Assembly (NCBI GenBank): GCA_945643635.1
Contig: CALZFC010000033.1
Location: 3,600,001 to 3,664,000 of the forward strand
Direction: 5' to 3'
DNA from: Allodiplogaster sudhausi
Lineage: Eukaryota > Nematoda > Chromadorea > Rhabditida > Diplogasteridae
DNA length: 64,000 nt
The stretch's first letter is position 1. Each line of letters opens with the position of its first letter. This document shows, piece by piece, positions 1 through 12,449 of this stretch. Both the position numbers and the translations under genes were made by a program. The notes beneath the pieces were generated by a model. That model ran no database searches, was not told the origin of the DNA, and was given only the letters and a program-made list of their open reading frames with translations.

Positions 1-1147
1 ACTCGCGAAAAACCTTGTTTTGATTCTTTTCCACGATCGTCGATTTCCCTCGAAAATTGCCAACCATCTTTGACCGTGGAAGTAGGAGGAAATGTCATTG
101 AGAATGCACATTTCCTTGTCTCAGTAAAGGCGGAACAATTATGAATATGTAAAGCAGCGAGGAGAACAACAGTTGACAGCGATGGTAATTTTTAAATTCA
201 CGTTCATCATAATCTTTTAAACATCGAATATGTTTAACAATGCAACAATTATCTGGAATTCATGAATTTGTGTGCTAAAAGTATGTGCGAACTAAGGAAT
301 AAGTATGCATATGTCCGGTCGTGGTAACTGGCTCTTGTATATCTTGTGACTATTAAATTCCAAACAGTAGTCAATCATTCTGGCAATTTTTCACAGCATT
401 TATCAACAAGTAGAAATCACCCAGTCCGCTCAATGTCAATACAATGGAATTTTTTTAAAGGCACCCAAGAAAGATAGATTTTAAACTATGTTATGACGGA
501 ATAAATGCATTAACCTATGACAATAGAGAAGCTCGTATTAAGGCGAAGACAATGAAATAGCCATATGATGCAGATATTATAGCAATCCTAATAATATTAA
601 TAGCTTCATTAATGAAATCAGTCTCGCATGATAAATGCTGTAAGGTGAATAATCACGACCAACGTTTGGGAAACATACATACTATCCAGTAAATAAATTA
701 TATTTATGATACTATAGTTCATACTCTTTTGCCCTAGCGGTATTGTCTATTATTTGTCTTTCTCTCTCTCTCTCCCTCAAATACAATAGGATGTTCTACT
801 CGTTATAAGCTCTGTCACAGAACAATGGAAGCACTCACAGGATACGGTAGCAAGGAATACTCACAGGTTTCGGTTGAAAGGATACACGTCTTCTTCGCTA
901 GCTCTGGCTGATGGGAAACATTCACAGATTCAAGGTAAAACGGACATATATCAAATACATTCGCATACTATAAACAGGTCTAGTAGGCATTCCGAAAAGT
1001 GTCAAAAGCTCCGTTAATTCAAAAATCTTCCGAGATAGCTGTGGAGGCTCAATTGGTATGGTTAAAAGCGTAATAGTTCATAAATGCGAAACATGTAATA
1101 TATTAAACTGTAGTAAGGGAGAAATAATCATTTTCGTGGAATATTTT
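1..1147. other. 3' flank of the DAGL gene, no gene seen
   Basis: AT-rich sequence beyond the DAGL stop codon. I see no open frame with recognisable protein similarity, no tRNA-like element and no clear repeat except a short CT run near 760-775. It probably holds the DAGL 3' UTR and intergenic DNA. Confidence 0.5.
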
Positions 1148-4100
1148 TCATGTTACAGCAGAATTAGAATGGTCTTGCCTAGCTGATGGCTGTTCTTGGG
1201 ACTCCTCTCGCTCGGCCAGTTTCTCCAGGTTCGAAATGACATTCTTCGGCAGATGGTCAGTGAGAGCCGACGCGGACAACTTCACCATGGAGAGGCAACT
1301 AAAAGAACTTCAACAAATTGTCACACTCACCAGAACGACAGAAATCAACTTGGGGAAAACTCTATAATCCTTTTATAGAATATATTTCAATTTTTGTTAT
1401 AGCATATATAATAGTCGTGATTTTACAACAGAAAATTAAAATCCGTAAACCTTTCGCCTCCCTACCCTATACAATAGTAAACTTGGTTATAAACGTTCAT
1501 ACTTGAGGCTCTTCTACTCTACGCACTTGCTCATCGTAAAGAACTCTCTTCGGTCCATCTCTGACTCTTCCTCCCAACCTGTGACTGATCCATTCGCCTC
1601 GAATCGTCCTCTCGCTCTCTGCTGCCCCGCCGCTCTCCTCCTCACTAGTGGCCATGTACAGTATCCTGCCAGGCGCGTATAGCTAAAATATCTATTGCGA
1701 TGATTTTGATTTCTTTACCACATTTACCAATCAAATGATTCATTAAAACACTTTTAATTAACCCTCTTCATAAGTACTTCACAGATTAGTCCACGATTAA
1801 AAAATCTAGGCCCTCACCTGCACCCTAGATTCTTCTGAAGGGTGCATCTCCACGGCAATCGACTGGCTACCGTATCCCACACCCGAGAGGCCCTCTCGAA
1901 TGAGATTCGCGCGGTCAGTTCCGTTTCGCTGGGTCATCGGGGAAGCGGAACTTGAGGTTGCTGGCTGTGGAGAGTGGAGGTCCCAAGGAGCAGAGAAGAA
2001 GAGGCGGAAGATCCCCTAATATTCAAATGATAAGTAAGAAATAAAAATCAATCTTTTACAAAAGTAGAATGAAGGTAATGAAAATATAATATCACAATAA
2101 TGAAACCTTGATGAGAATTTCACATTTCGCCCTTGTCGTCTGTTGAAGCTCAGCTTGAACCGCTTCTCGGATCTTGTGCAGGGACTAGGAATGAAATTTC
2201 ATCTTGAGCTAGACTGAAGAACTATTCAACAAACATTTTTTTACGAAATGAATTTAAATCACACTGATGCAAATTTCTAGACATTTTTGCTTTCGTATGC
2301 AGTACAACTATAAAGAAGGGCTATATAAGACTGGAGGACTGAGTTTCTCTTGGAGGGGCGGGGCGGGGGTCACCTGATAAGTGATCCTCGGGATGACGTC
2401 ATCCTTGTTGACGACACTCATGACGTGCTGCTCCATCTCGGCCTGGCCACTCTGGCTCACGACGCAGCCGGGGGGAGAGAAGGCGAAGCACTTCACGAGA
2501 GGGTACTCTTGCCTTCAAGAACATCTCATTTATTTCATACATAATCTACCAGTTCGAGTCCTCTTGACATCCGTGTGAACAATATAAATAGTTGTTGACG
2601 AACTGGCAATAATATCACTTTAAAGTTCTTAGTACTTTGAAACCAGCTGGGACAAAGACACAAAACACAAACTTGAGGAAGAGAGTGAGCAGAGAGGCAA
2701 CTCCGGCACCGAGAGAGTGGCCGCACACCACGAGGCTGTAGTTCGGGTAGAGGACGAACATGTCCTCCAGGACCGCGTTGTTCCTGAGAGAATGACACTT
2801 CTCTCTCTCTTCGTCTACCACTATCTCAATCTGCTCCAATGTTAGCAACTCTCTCTCTCTATCTCTATCTCACACCCTCTTACATTCTGCATATCTCTTC
2901 TCATCCCCTCGCTCTCCTATCTCTTATGTCATTCCCTCTCTCTCTCTCTCTCTCGCTCTGTCTCTTTCTAACCTGAGAGTGTCGTATACGTATCTGGCCG
3001 ATCTGAGCATGCCGCGATGCACCCTGACCTGGCTGCCATCCGCTGCGTCGAGTGCGGCGTCCTCTCTCAGCACGGGATCGCTGTCCACGTCTGCCGAGAA
3101 GATTTCGTCTCCTCAAAATTCCAAATATTATTTATATATAATAAAGATTAAAATTAGCAATTGTCATCATTCATCCTATCAAATTCCTTTACAGGTCACA
3201 ATGGATACAATTGTTCATATCTTTTGACTCTCACAGCTAAGCAGATACACGCACTTCTTGCAATTGCAACTTCAAGTTCGTTCAAACAATCTTCCCTGTT
3301 CAAGATTGAGTTCAAATCCAACTATTACACATGAAAACTATAATCTCTTCCGAAACACTATTATAAGGTTTCCTATATTAACCACAACGATAAAAGAAAC
3401 ACGTGCAGAACAGATCACGCTATTCCCTTTCATACCATCATAAATGCCTACTTAATTTGTGGTTTGTGATCATTTTATGGTAGCGCTTGCCTGATAAGGC
3501 TGCCTGAAAAGCGAACAAAAGAGTAACGAGGAGAAGAGTACGGGTTATTCCATCATTTTTTATACCTAGGCAGTTTACAAGTACTAACTGCGCCCATCAC
3601 TGACTGAGACTGAGATCCGTGACCACGTCGCTGAGTGAGCACGATCCACGAATCGTCACAACTACACTCTGCGAGTCGTGGTCGAACAGCACCACGAATG
3701 GAACCTGCTCATCAAACTAATTAACGACAACCCACAAATGATCTTCGAAACCACAAGAGCGAGGGAAAATTCAATCCTGCCGAATTACTTATGAAAGTAC
3801 CTCATAGAGTCGATTTCGGAAGGAGATGAAGAAGGGAAAGACATTCATGCCGTACTGCTCGGAGGACATCAGGAAGGCCGTGGTATTGCACAGACAGCAG
3901 TTGTCCTCCACTACCAGCACCTTCAAAAAGTTGTCATGTATATTTCTTTCTTTTTATTAAGTTGGAAAAGCCAAACAGTGTTCTTGAAAGACTTCACTTA
4001 ATCCCCATAATGGAAAGTACCAGAACATTAATTGTAATACACAGGAGAGACTTTGCTAATGTCGCATAAATTGCAATACGAACAAATAAAAAAAATGGTA

Positions 4101-6203
4101 TTGGCACTTACAGGACAGCGTGGGAAACGGTATATTGAAAGTAACTTTAGACGATACAAGAAAGAGGTAATAAAGAATGAGGAGACTGCAAATACATCAG
4201 GATACGGATGTGGACGGATAATACAGAGGGTGCCTCCAAGCGAGTTACATAATTTGGCCAATCAAAAGGAGAAGTTTCATACCCTCTTGCTATAAATCTT
4301 CTTCTCCTTATTCTTATTCTTACTGGCATTCTCGCTTGATTGACTGCTGTTAAGCAGGACAATTTCTTCCTCCTACAACAACATCGAAATGGAACTAGGA
4401 GACAAATCTTCATCGAGCAAACTACAGTAATTCTAGCACTAAAATGCAAATGAATTACTGTAACGAGCAGGCTTGACTACGGTACTGAAAGCTACAATTC
4501 TGTTATGGAAGAAAAGAAAGAGAAATTTAAAAAAATAAATAAAAAATAAACCTGGTCACATCGAATGGAACCGCAGCATCGAATTCTCCTCGCGAGTTGA
4601 ATGTAGGCGGATGGCTTAAGGAAGTTGTGCATGAGATAGGTCGGCCAGCCATAAACACACGTGGAAAGACGCATGAAGCGAAGAGCAGCCGAAGCCGTCA
4701 TCCACGGTGGAACTTCTGCCAATTCAACACAATCATCATAATAATAAATGCTTCTGTTTTTAATCTGTAAAATAAATTGGAATGTCATTTCTGAAAGTAC
4801 GAGAAGTATTCGCACGAACTTATTTAAAATATAAAAAAAAGGCATAGAAGCTCGCTAACCCCTCTCATCCTTGACACAGGGCGGGTACACGTTAATCGGG
4901 GAGTGCACAACGAGAAGAAGACCCGCGACAATATCCGAGATGACCAAGTTGTCATCGACGAAGAAGGAGGCAATCAGATTGGCAATGTCATCGAGGGCCG
5001 CGCGCATCCGGGCGTCTTGTCGAAGTTTCAGCTGAGAAAGGGAAAATTCAGATAAATAACTTTAGCATTCCATATTATGCTTTTCACATCATTAAAGCTT
5101 ACAATTTTAAATGTACGAAACGTCCAAGAACTACGTGAGATGAGTGAGTCATCCCTGAGATCTTCTTCGCCTTTGAGAGGATTGAACACGATGAGAAGCC
5201 CTGAAGGCATTTAAAAATAAACCTTCTAAAATAATAAAAAGTCGACAACAAAATGGATGATAGGAATTACTCCAGTAATCATTAGTAACCAATGAAAACG
5301 ACGATTATAAGCGCCCATTCAAGAAGAACGGCAACCCGAACAGCGAAGACGAAATGGCACATATCGTAGCCTTCTGGAAAAGGTATCTTTTTATTACTCT
5401 CATAATCTTATACAAATTCCTTCTTTCTATCGCAACAATGCCAAATAGCATATGTGATAGGCTGGAATAATAGCCAACGGACATTAAGTTAAAGAATCTA
5501 TTGACAGAATACTTCGGGATCAGTACGCACAAAAATTCACGGTGCAAAAACAAAAGAAGAAAGAGCCACAATAAGAAAAAAAACGTAATCGTGATCGTAC
5601 CAAAGATAAGAACTGTCGAGATGCACGTCCACACGATCTCGTTGATAAAGAGCGGAACCCGCAGGTAGATAAGCGTGCTGATATGCTTCCGTGGCTTCGT
5701 GTCCATGATGGAGCCACGCGCGCTGATTCGCGCCATCGCAAGGCAAATCATCTGCAATGGCATTTATCATCTTCACTTATATCGCTGATCAAGGAAGGCT
5801 ACTAAAATTACAATTTATAACAATAATAACAAACTTGAAAAGTAAGAAACCATGGTGACAATGTTGATGAGGAGAATCATGGATAAATAATTAGTGACAT
5901 CTCGCTCGTTCTCACATTGCAGTGGGTAGTGAAGCGCGAAGACAACAACACCGCAGACAACCCTGAAGGAGCCGGAAGTAACTGATTTATCTGATAAAAA
6001 TAAGAAAACAAACCGGGAAACCATAAAAACTACATTATTTGGTACAATTAGACTTCCTTACCTTCTCTAACTTCTTTAGAAGTTTATTATTGAATGAACT
6101 GTACGAACCAGACAAAACGGACGAATGCCTCCGACAGACCAGGAAAGACAAAGTCATCACTGCCGATCCGCCAAGGCCTGCCAAACGCCCTGAGGGCAGG
6201 CAT
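1148..6203 (-). CDS. DAGLB: sn-1-specific diacylglycerol lipase (DAGL alpha/beta family)
   Basis: Membrane serine hydrolase that cuts diacylglycerol at sn-1 to give 2-arachidonoylglycerol-type monoacylglycerols. About 15 exons can be followed on the minus strand. The start at 6203 gives MPALRAFGRPWRIGSDDFVF, close to the invariant DAGL N-terminus. Exons near 5990-5850, 5760-5600 and 5360-5290 encode the membrane helices. The segment around 5040-4850 carries the conserved SDIVAGLLLV stretch, and the AYGWP-like motif (VYGWPTYLM) lies near 4640. The exon near 3690-3620 holds the VVVTIRGS strand. The nucleophile elbow GHSLGAG is at about 2735-2715. Comparison with the family places the catalytic Asp in NKDDVIPR (about 2400) and the His in LTDHLP (about 1250), so the triad looks complete. 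The stop is at 1148-1150. The acceptor before the exon starting near 3113 is TTGAG or GAGGAG rather than CAG. Similarity is slightly closer to DAGL beta than alpha, but I am not sure of the subtype. Confidence 0.9.
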
Positions 6204-6607
6204 CACATATCAGGATGGAAACCTCCCGCAACAAGGTTTCTCTTGATTGCAGTTCCTTCTGTAACAAGTGTAATAATAAACGCATTAGAGCAGTATTTCG
6301 TAATGCGAAATCGAACGCAAGCCCAAGCCAGAAACCGCAAGATTAGTGGTGATCAGAAACGCAGGAAACAGATAGCAAGGAAGCGCAAAGTCTGCTCCAG
6401 AACAGACCAGACCCATTACTGAACGCGCGACACACATTCACTGCACAGGAAATGCAGATAAGCATCGCTGAGTCAATGTTCAAGGGCCAAAGTCGAAGTG
6501 AATGATCAGTTCGAAAGAATGTCTTCTCTAGTTTTGCTGTGGAAAAAAAAGATAAGTAGGCGCGCTCTAGAAGAAAGCGTTCATTGGTGAGAGCAAAGAG
6601 ACATACC
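6204..6607. promoter_or_regulatory. DAGL upstream region, now cut off by the transposon
   Basis: About 400 bp between the DAGL start and the left target-site duplication. No coding exon is recognised. It should contain the DAGL 5' UTR and proximal promoter. No clear trans-splice acceptor lies immediately before the ATG, unlike the other host genes; a TTGCAG lies about 50 nt upstream. I see no TATA or other named element I would defend. Confidence 0.35.
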
Positions 6608-6616
6608 ACACCAAAC
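6608..6616. repeat. Left 9-bp target-site duplication
   Basis: ACACCAAAC directly before the left inverted repeat. The same nine bases follow the right inverted repeat at 14326-14334. A perfect pair argues for transposition of the whole intervening block as one unit. Confidence 0.9.
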
Positions 6617-6739
6617 GGCAAATAGCAATATTCACCCATTCACCCATTCACCCGCATTCACCCGCATTCACCCATGGTAATATTCACCCGCCTTATAGTA
6701 ATATTCACCCAGCCTATGGTAATATTCACCCAATGCTTT
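6617..6739 (+). repeat. Left terminal inverted repeat (123 bp)
   Basis: Matches the reverse complement of 14203-14325 with one difference (ATTCACCC here, ATTTACCC in the other arm). It contains eight copies of ATTCACCC, several in the larger word TAATATTCACCC. Iterated words in a TIR are typical transposase-binding sites; that role is inferred here. Confidence 0.95.
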
Positions 6740-6894
6740 CCGCCTATCAATTCTTTCTTTCACACTATATGTTTCTATTTAATTTTTTAATTTTTTGTTA
6801 ATGGTAATAATTGTTTAGTATTTAATTGCAGTTTCCACCTCAAAAATGGAAGATCTCAGCTTTGATCCCTTAATGTGCTCCAGTGTTGATGTCG

Positions 6895-6990
6895 AAGAGG
6901 AACCTCTCTGGTTTTTCCGAATGAGCCTAATTAGGCTGGAGTTGAAACTCAAGCCTAATTCGAATGATTTCCTACCTAGTGTAGGTTCTT
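6895..6990 (+). repeat. Internal inverted repeat, left copy, with GCCTAATTAGGC palindrome
   Basis: The stretch beginning CTGGTTTTTCCGAATGA and continuing through the palindrome AGCCTAATTAGGCT is an imperfect inverted match to about 9660-9755, where the reverse complement reads CTGGTTTTTCAGAATGA. Several TTAGGC-like hexamers sit in both copies. The repeat brackets the transposase-like unit, so it may be the remnant of a nested element or a regulatory repeat. Confidence 0.6.
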
Positions 6991-7110
6991 TCTAGCCTAA
7001 ACATTTTTGGTGAGAAACTACAGTAAGCATATGAAGCGGGTGAGGTCGAGAAATTCGAATTTTGTGCTCAGAGAAATAAAACGCAGCAACCAGTTGTTGT
7101 TTCTTGTTTA

Positions 7111-7506
7111 AGTCATGCACGGAGGGTACCCCCTTCCGGTTTGAGAGAATTTTGGTGCGTCGAACTGTAAATTTCTTAAGTTTTCCACAATCGTATTGTG
7201 TGACACAAACGTAACGGAACTTCAAAATCCTTAGCGAAGGTGAAATTGCTGGCAAATTGCCAGTTGCCAGAATTTTCAAATTAATGACCACATATTACGG
7301 TAACTTTTGGAGGGAGTTACCTAAATTTTCAAATTAATGACCACATATTACGGTAACTTTTGGAGGGAGTTTAAATCACTTCGATCGATGCATTTGGAGG
7401 AGAGCTATATGCTGTGCCTAGCCGCGACGCATGAAACGGGCGCAACGCGGATTTGGTGTGCTCTCAAACCGGAAGAATTTGTATGACCCGTACCCTCCGT
7501 GGTCAT
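7111..7506. repeat. Nested inverted-repeat block (about 395 bp)
   Basis: The left end carries CGGAGGGTAC followed by CCGGTTTGAGAG. The right end carries CTCTCAAACCGG followed by GTACCCTCCG, so the ends are inverted copies with small gaps. Inside is the 48-bp direct repeat. It looks like a small non-autonomous element or foldback within the larger transposon, just upstream of the transposase-like open frame. Confidence 0.55.
7271..7371 (+). repeat. Two 48-bp direct repeats
   Basis: The same 48 bp, beginning AATTTTCAAATTAATGACCA and ending GGAGGGAGTT, occurs at 7271-7318 and 7324-7371 with a 5-bp spacer and no differences that I can see. Identity implies a recent duplication. The position upstream of the open frame at 7550 would suit a promoter or transposase-binding function, but nothing proves this. 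Confidence 0.85.
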
Positions 7507-7549
7507 GATGTTCTTTTTATATAACTAGAACTATTTTTCATTATGTCAG

Positions 7550-8880
7550 ATGGAACGACGATACAACAGCGAGAATCGTCGCCGGAATCTTGTGAGAGAT
7601 GCGATCAGCCGTGCAGAAGATGTTTTTGGCGAATCCAGTCGTGCTACGAAGAGGAAGATAGCGGATGGATTAGAAGAAGAAGAAGAAGTGGATGTCGTAG
7701 GCTCGGAACATGAAGAGTGGAGCAACGACGAGGATTTGGCGGATGAGATTTTCGCCATTTTTTTTATACTTTTTTAAATGGCTATTATTGTATTGTGCTT
7801 ACTTTTTTACGCAATGCTTTTCATTCAGTTACTTCCACTATCCGTCTCGCGGACACGCCATCTGAAGTCTTAGGACAACTGCAACATCTCATCGACAGCG
7901 CTTTCAGCAAATCCAGTCAGTTTGGTGTATAATCATTCGAGAATGCATCGGATGTACAGTAATGTAATTTGTGTTGTATGGTCAGGCTTGAAGTTGTACT
8001 TTTCCTGCCACTCTACTCCACACGAAGCGTTTATGAGAACGTTTCTTAATAATAGAGCACACCTCGCGCACACTCTAATTATTTGTGCTCGATGTGCTCT
8101 TGACATTCCGAGGTTTGCGTTCATAGTCCTTCCTTTAAATTAGCATAGCTATTTTTCCCCAGATGTTCATGCATTGACGGCCCGGTAAAGTCAACTGTTA
8201 AGCTGGCGGATATCCCGCAAATAGTGAATCGACTTTTGAGCGCACACTATTCCCACATTAGCCATCTCCACGACGCTATTGCGTCGGGTTCCATTCTGAG
8301 TACTCCGCTCTCTTGGCCATACTTTCAGCAAAGAGTGAAAAGTACAGGCATTACTGTTCAACCATTGAGTTTTGTCTCAAGTTGGGATGGCGTAAAACTG
8401 AAAGGGCACTCAAGGTTAGATAGTGTGTTCATGCATAGTATATTAGTTGCGAATTATTTAAATTTAGACAAAAATGTTGGCCTCTGGGACTCATGTCGCT
8501 AGACTTGGATGATGGTCACCGCGCTAGGGAGGGATCAGTTGCCTTGGCTGCCATTTACTTCGGCGACATTGAACCATCCACAGCAGTCCACGATAGGCTG
8601 CTTCGATACGTTGTAAACGAGCTCGAAGGGTATCGGTTTTGGAATGGAATCGAAATTGACTCCAAAGTTGTAACAGCTGCTTGTGATGACCCGGTAAAAG
8701 CAACATATCTTGAAATAAGTTTAGTAAATGGATAACCTAGGCAACGTAAGATCTTTGGCATGACGCGATGGGCAGCCAGTATCCCCTTTACACCATCTCG
8801 TTCGAGCATCTGAATTTTGTGATGCAGAAATGCCTTAACTTGCACGTCACGCGAAACGTGGGAGGATTCATGCTTAAAAA
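7550..8880 (+). pseudogene. Tnp2-like transposase remnant within the transposon
   Basis: The first open piece starts at 7550 (MERRYNSENRRR) and is basic then acidic. An exon-like piece near 7831-7920 gives STIRLADTPSEVLGQLQHLI. A long piece at about 8160-8500 gives SSWDGVKLKG and then HSILV. The next frame, from about 8493, gives ALAAIYFGDIEPS and then AACDDPVKATYLE. The order 'DG ... ILV ... YFGD-x-P ... (C)D-D/A-P-x-(K/R)-A' is the order in Tnp2/KDZ-type transposases, where the acidic residues are catalytic. No intron joins the frames near 8490-8500, where one frame meets TAG and the other is open, so I read a frameshift; an unrecognised splice is possible. The family call rests on motif order only. 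Confidence 0.45.
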
Positions 8881-9370
8881 GTTAGCTAGGAAAGTTCATA
8901 ATTGAATTTTAACATGAAATTGTTCTATTTTCACTATTTCAGTACTGCGATACTTCAACAGCTGCGTCTGGAAGTGAAGCGACGAGCAGCTGAAGGATAC
9001 GAAGCTGTGGAGATCGACCCCCCGTTGAAAACAGTGTATGTTAGTCTAGAAGTCATTTTCCACATCAGACGCATTCCTCATGGTCATCGTGTTCCCCGGC
9101 CGCACTGATCTGAACAAGAAGGATATTGAGGAATCTGTCTGCACTCTCTGGTCACACTATTGGACCTATGCAACGTTAGCCGTTAAAAATTTTCATTTCT
9201 CAACACATCTATCTCTCTTTCTCTTTTATTCAGAACGAAGGCAAGATCTGATCTCCAGAAGAGCCGCTCTGCAGCCACCGGTAACGGTAGGGACATCAAT
9301 GAAGAGGGCCAGTAAAGTCAGCCAAATTGCCCTTCTTTGTCCCACTCCTACTTTATTATTTTAAAATCTG

Positions 9371-9504
9371 TTATAAACCAGTGCTAGCATATGCAATTCC
9401 TAGTTATGAACCGGTGCTAGCATGTCCTTTCCAATTTTTAATTAATTTATTTCCTCATTCCCAAATACTGTTAAATTTCTCACTCTGTTATGAACCGGTG
9501 CTTA
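9371..9504 (+). repeat. Three copies of a TTATGAACCGGTGCT-type repeat
   Basis: TTATAAACCAGTGCTAGCAT (9371), TTATGAACCGGTGCTAGCAT (9404) and TTATGAACCGGTGCTTA (9488) are diverged direct copies with uneven spacing, downstream of the transposase-like unit. Their function is unknown. They could be part of its 3' UTR. Confidence 0.6.
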
Positions 9505-9659
9505 GGAGTTTTGCAATTCTTTATTCATTGTAATGCATAATTTAACGATTTATGCTTGTTAATGTACGTTTTAAGGCAACAGATAAAGTTTGCGAAGTGT
9601 GCCTAATTAGGCTTAAAGTGAGTCCTAATTATGAGGATTCAAAGCCTAATTATAATATC

Positions 9660-9755
9660 GTCGAGTTTAATTAGTGACCAGTAGGTTCTAAGATCGCTCC
9701 GATTAGGTTTGATTTCAACCTAATAAGGGTCATTCTGAAAAACCAGAGCTGAAGA
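9660..9755 (-). repeat. Internal inverted repeat, right copy
   Basis: Inverted partner of about 6895-6990: the words CATTCTGAAAAACCAGAG and CTAATTAGGC-type hexamers recur in opposite orientation. A further GCCTAATTAGGC palindrome lies at 9601-9612, just outside. Together the copies enclose the transposase-like unit. Confidence 0.55.
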
Positions 9756-12061
9756 CTTGTTTCAAAGAAGTCCTTCCCAAGATCATGAACCTGCAGATGT
9801 TCTTGCTACTCCCTCTCGAGCCACAAGAATGTACGTGCACTTACGTAGCGAAAATACAAAACGTGAGCTAATATGATTTGCATTCAGTTCGTCGTCGATG
9901 CTGTCAGATTTGTCTTTCGAAAACGACCTCTTGGATGATTCAATGGCAGGAAATATTGACAAGTCGGTGGCACGTGCACTTTAGTACCCTTTTCGTAGAT
10001 AATTAAATTATCTCAGATGTTTCACTTCTCCTTTCTAATCGCAAGCATTTAGTGCCAGGCAAGATGAGGATGGAAGTGATACGAAAGTAACTCCGAAGAC
10101 GAAAGTGGACCGGCAGAATGTTCGGGTCCATTCGATGCTGCTACTCTCTTTGAAGATGACGAGGGAAATGTCTGCTTCAGAGGGGAGGAGATACAGAGAA
10201 GCGACTACATCAGATATTTGGGGAAGATGTACGCGTTTCTTTTATACGAGATAATTCTGTCATTGATTCAGCTCTTTATTTACAGTGTAGATTTTCCTGT
10301 GTTGTCGGTCGTCACTCGCACATCACCCATCACGACTTTGTCTTCTCTTCCAAACTGAAAGCCTCCTTGACACCATGTGTTGAACCCCACAGAGGCGAGT
10401 ATTAGTTAAGGGAAGAAATATTTGGACCTCACTCACCTCGCCTCCAATACACTATGGCGCCATTTTGAAAAATGAAATTGATCAGCAGTGGATGCTTACA
10501 AATAGCTTGAGATTACTTTGAGGCTGCGCCGCGCGTAACATTTTGTTATTATTGTTGATAAATTTGTTCTTAAATATTCTAATTGATGTCCGTAGACGAT
10601 TTGGAGCTTGTTTTTGACGAGAGCGAGGAGAATTAGACTGGATAAGAGCGCCGTGCTCACGTTGAATGAAGTTGTAGTGTTATTTGCAAGTCTGATTGAA
10701 ATTGGCGTTTGAAAGTGATTTGAAGTTATTTTAAGATTAACATGGTTCGTGTCGAAGTGTTGCCTTGAATGTACTTTTAACCATATGGCTGAAATCTCAT
10801 TTGTCAGGTTCTTCGCCTTCTTTTCGCCTTCTAAGCTGTGACACGAGTTGGGCCAACTCGAGTTGTGGAAGCGAGTCGTCAGGTTGAGCGTGGTATGTGT
10901 TACTCATACCATTTTGTTAAATTAAAATTTTGTTGTGCACTACGACTGGATAGGAGCTCTACATCACTTTGAATGCAACTTTATTGTAAGCCATAAATGA
11001 ATGGCTCAGGTTGAATGATTTGGTGGTTCTGTTTCCAAATCTGAATGAATTTGGAATGCGTTAAAGTAAATATATGATTTTCATAGTTTGTGAGTAGCAC
11101 TATTCGATGTGCAATGAATGCACATTTCGCAAAATGAGTTTCTTTTCATTTTGCAGAAGCTTCATTTGTCGATCGAGCAGTCGGTCGCCAAAGGCTGCGA
11201 AAGTGGGAAGAGGTGAGCATCTATTATATAACTTGTTGCCAGCTTGTTATAATAAGAATAACCTATTTTCTGTGAGCCACGGTTTTATTAATTCCTACAT
11301 CTCTCTGAAGAGAAGTTTGTTGTAAGCCACAAATGGAAGACTTTTGTTAACTATTCCTGGTTTAGTCGTTTATCTAAGAATTTCAAGGGTCGTGTACACT
11401 TTTATTTCAAAACGTCATGACTCTTGTATTAAACTGCTCCTCCAAGAACCATATTTTATTAGTTATAAGCGCAAATGACTGGGTTTTTTGTTGCTTATTC
11501 TTAATTTTTTCCTTATAACTTTTTTCTTATTTTTCAAGCGAATACAAGTTTCGTCATATTTGACAGGAACTACATCGGCTGGAGCGAGGGAAGAGTGAGA
11601 AGGGAGCGAATCTTCTCAGCGTACGAGGATGAGCAGCCCGAACTCCCAAAGGAAGAAAGGTGTGTATTTCTTTACTCTTCAGTTATCATTACCCCAAAAC
11701 CCAACATATTTCTTTTTTCTGATAAAAATATTTAAGAGAAGTACACTATTTTACAATAAACAGAAACTAATGCCTTTTTAAATAAATAATTTCTGTCATT
11801 CTTATTAACATAAGAATGACAGAAATTAATGCGAGGTACTCTTTAGTACCCCTGCTCGGCTAGATGAACGGGCAAACGTCTACCGTGCAGCTGCTTCTCT
11901 TCTCGAGCGCGAGGCAGTGATTGAAAGGGTAATCATTTCCTTTTAACTTTTGTATCATCTTATTTTGTTTCATGTGTAACAAATCTTTTATCCTTTACTA
12001 CCTACTTACTAATTTATTGTAGGAATTTTATAATGCGATGTCGAGACCGTTGCCGTCGTGA
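9740..12061 (+). CDS. Second transposon gene (or two), acidic/basic protein of unknown function
   Basis: Exon-like pieces with good splice ends can be followed: near 9750-9830 (SPSQDHEPADVLATPSRATR), 9889-9960 (SSSMLSDLSFENDLLDDSMA), about 10050-10230 (ATLFEDDEGNVCFRGEE and RSDYIRYLGKM), 11156-11213, 11567-11660 (NYIGWSEGRVRRER and AYEDEQPELPKEER), 11849-11926 (TPARLDERANVYRAAASLL) and 12024-12061, ending in EFYNAMSRPLPS then stop. One frame also stops near 10360, so these may be two genes. I do not recognise the family. It could be an accessory TnpA-like protein. The gene model is tentative. Confidence 0.35.
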
Positions 12062-12449
12062 TGAGATGTCCGCCAAGCAGCCTTCTATCCCTTCCTTCCC
12101 TGTTCTTCCCAAGAATTTCTGCCCCAATCTCTCCTTTTTTGTAGCTTTTTTAACACTGCCAGATAGATAGTATAGCATAAAATGTTCTAGAGGTATTTTA
12201 GAGAGATTTTTCTTAATTAGATTGCAATGTATTACTATTAGAACCTAAATCTTAATCCTATTTTGATCTGAATTTGATTGCTTTCAATTATTATTGAGAT
12301 TTATCGAGATATTTTTCAGAGATTATAGGAAAAACTAGAATTATAGCTATTTAAAGTCTATGTTCTCAGGTTGTGGTGCTAAACTTGTTGTTCTGTTATT
12401 CTGTTAATTGTTGTGTCCTAATAGTTGTTGAGTTAGTTTGTTAGTTTGA

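Noticed and set aside
5537..5776. 79-codon minus-strand frame ending at 5537
   Set aside because: Alternate frame over the DAGL membrane exon; the DAGL frame fits the family.
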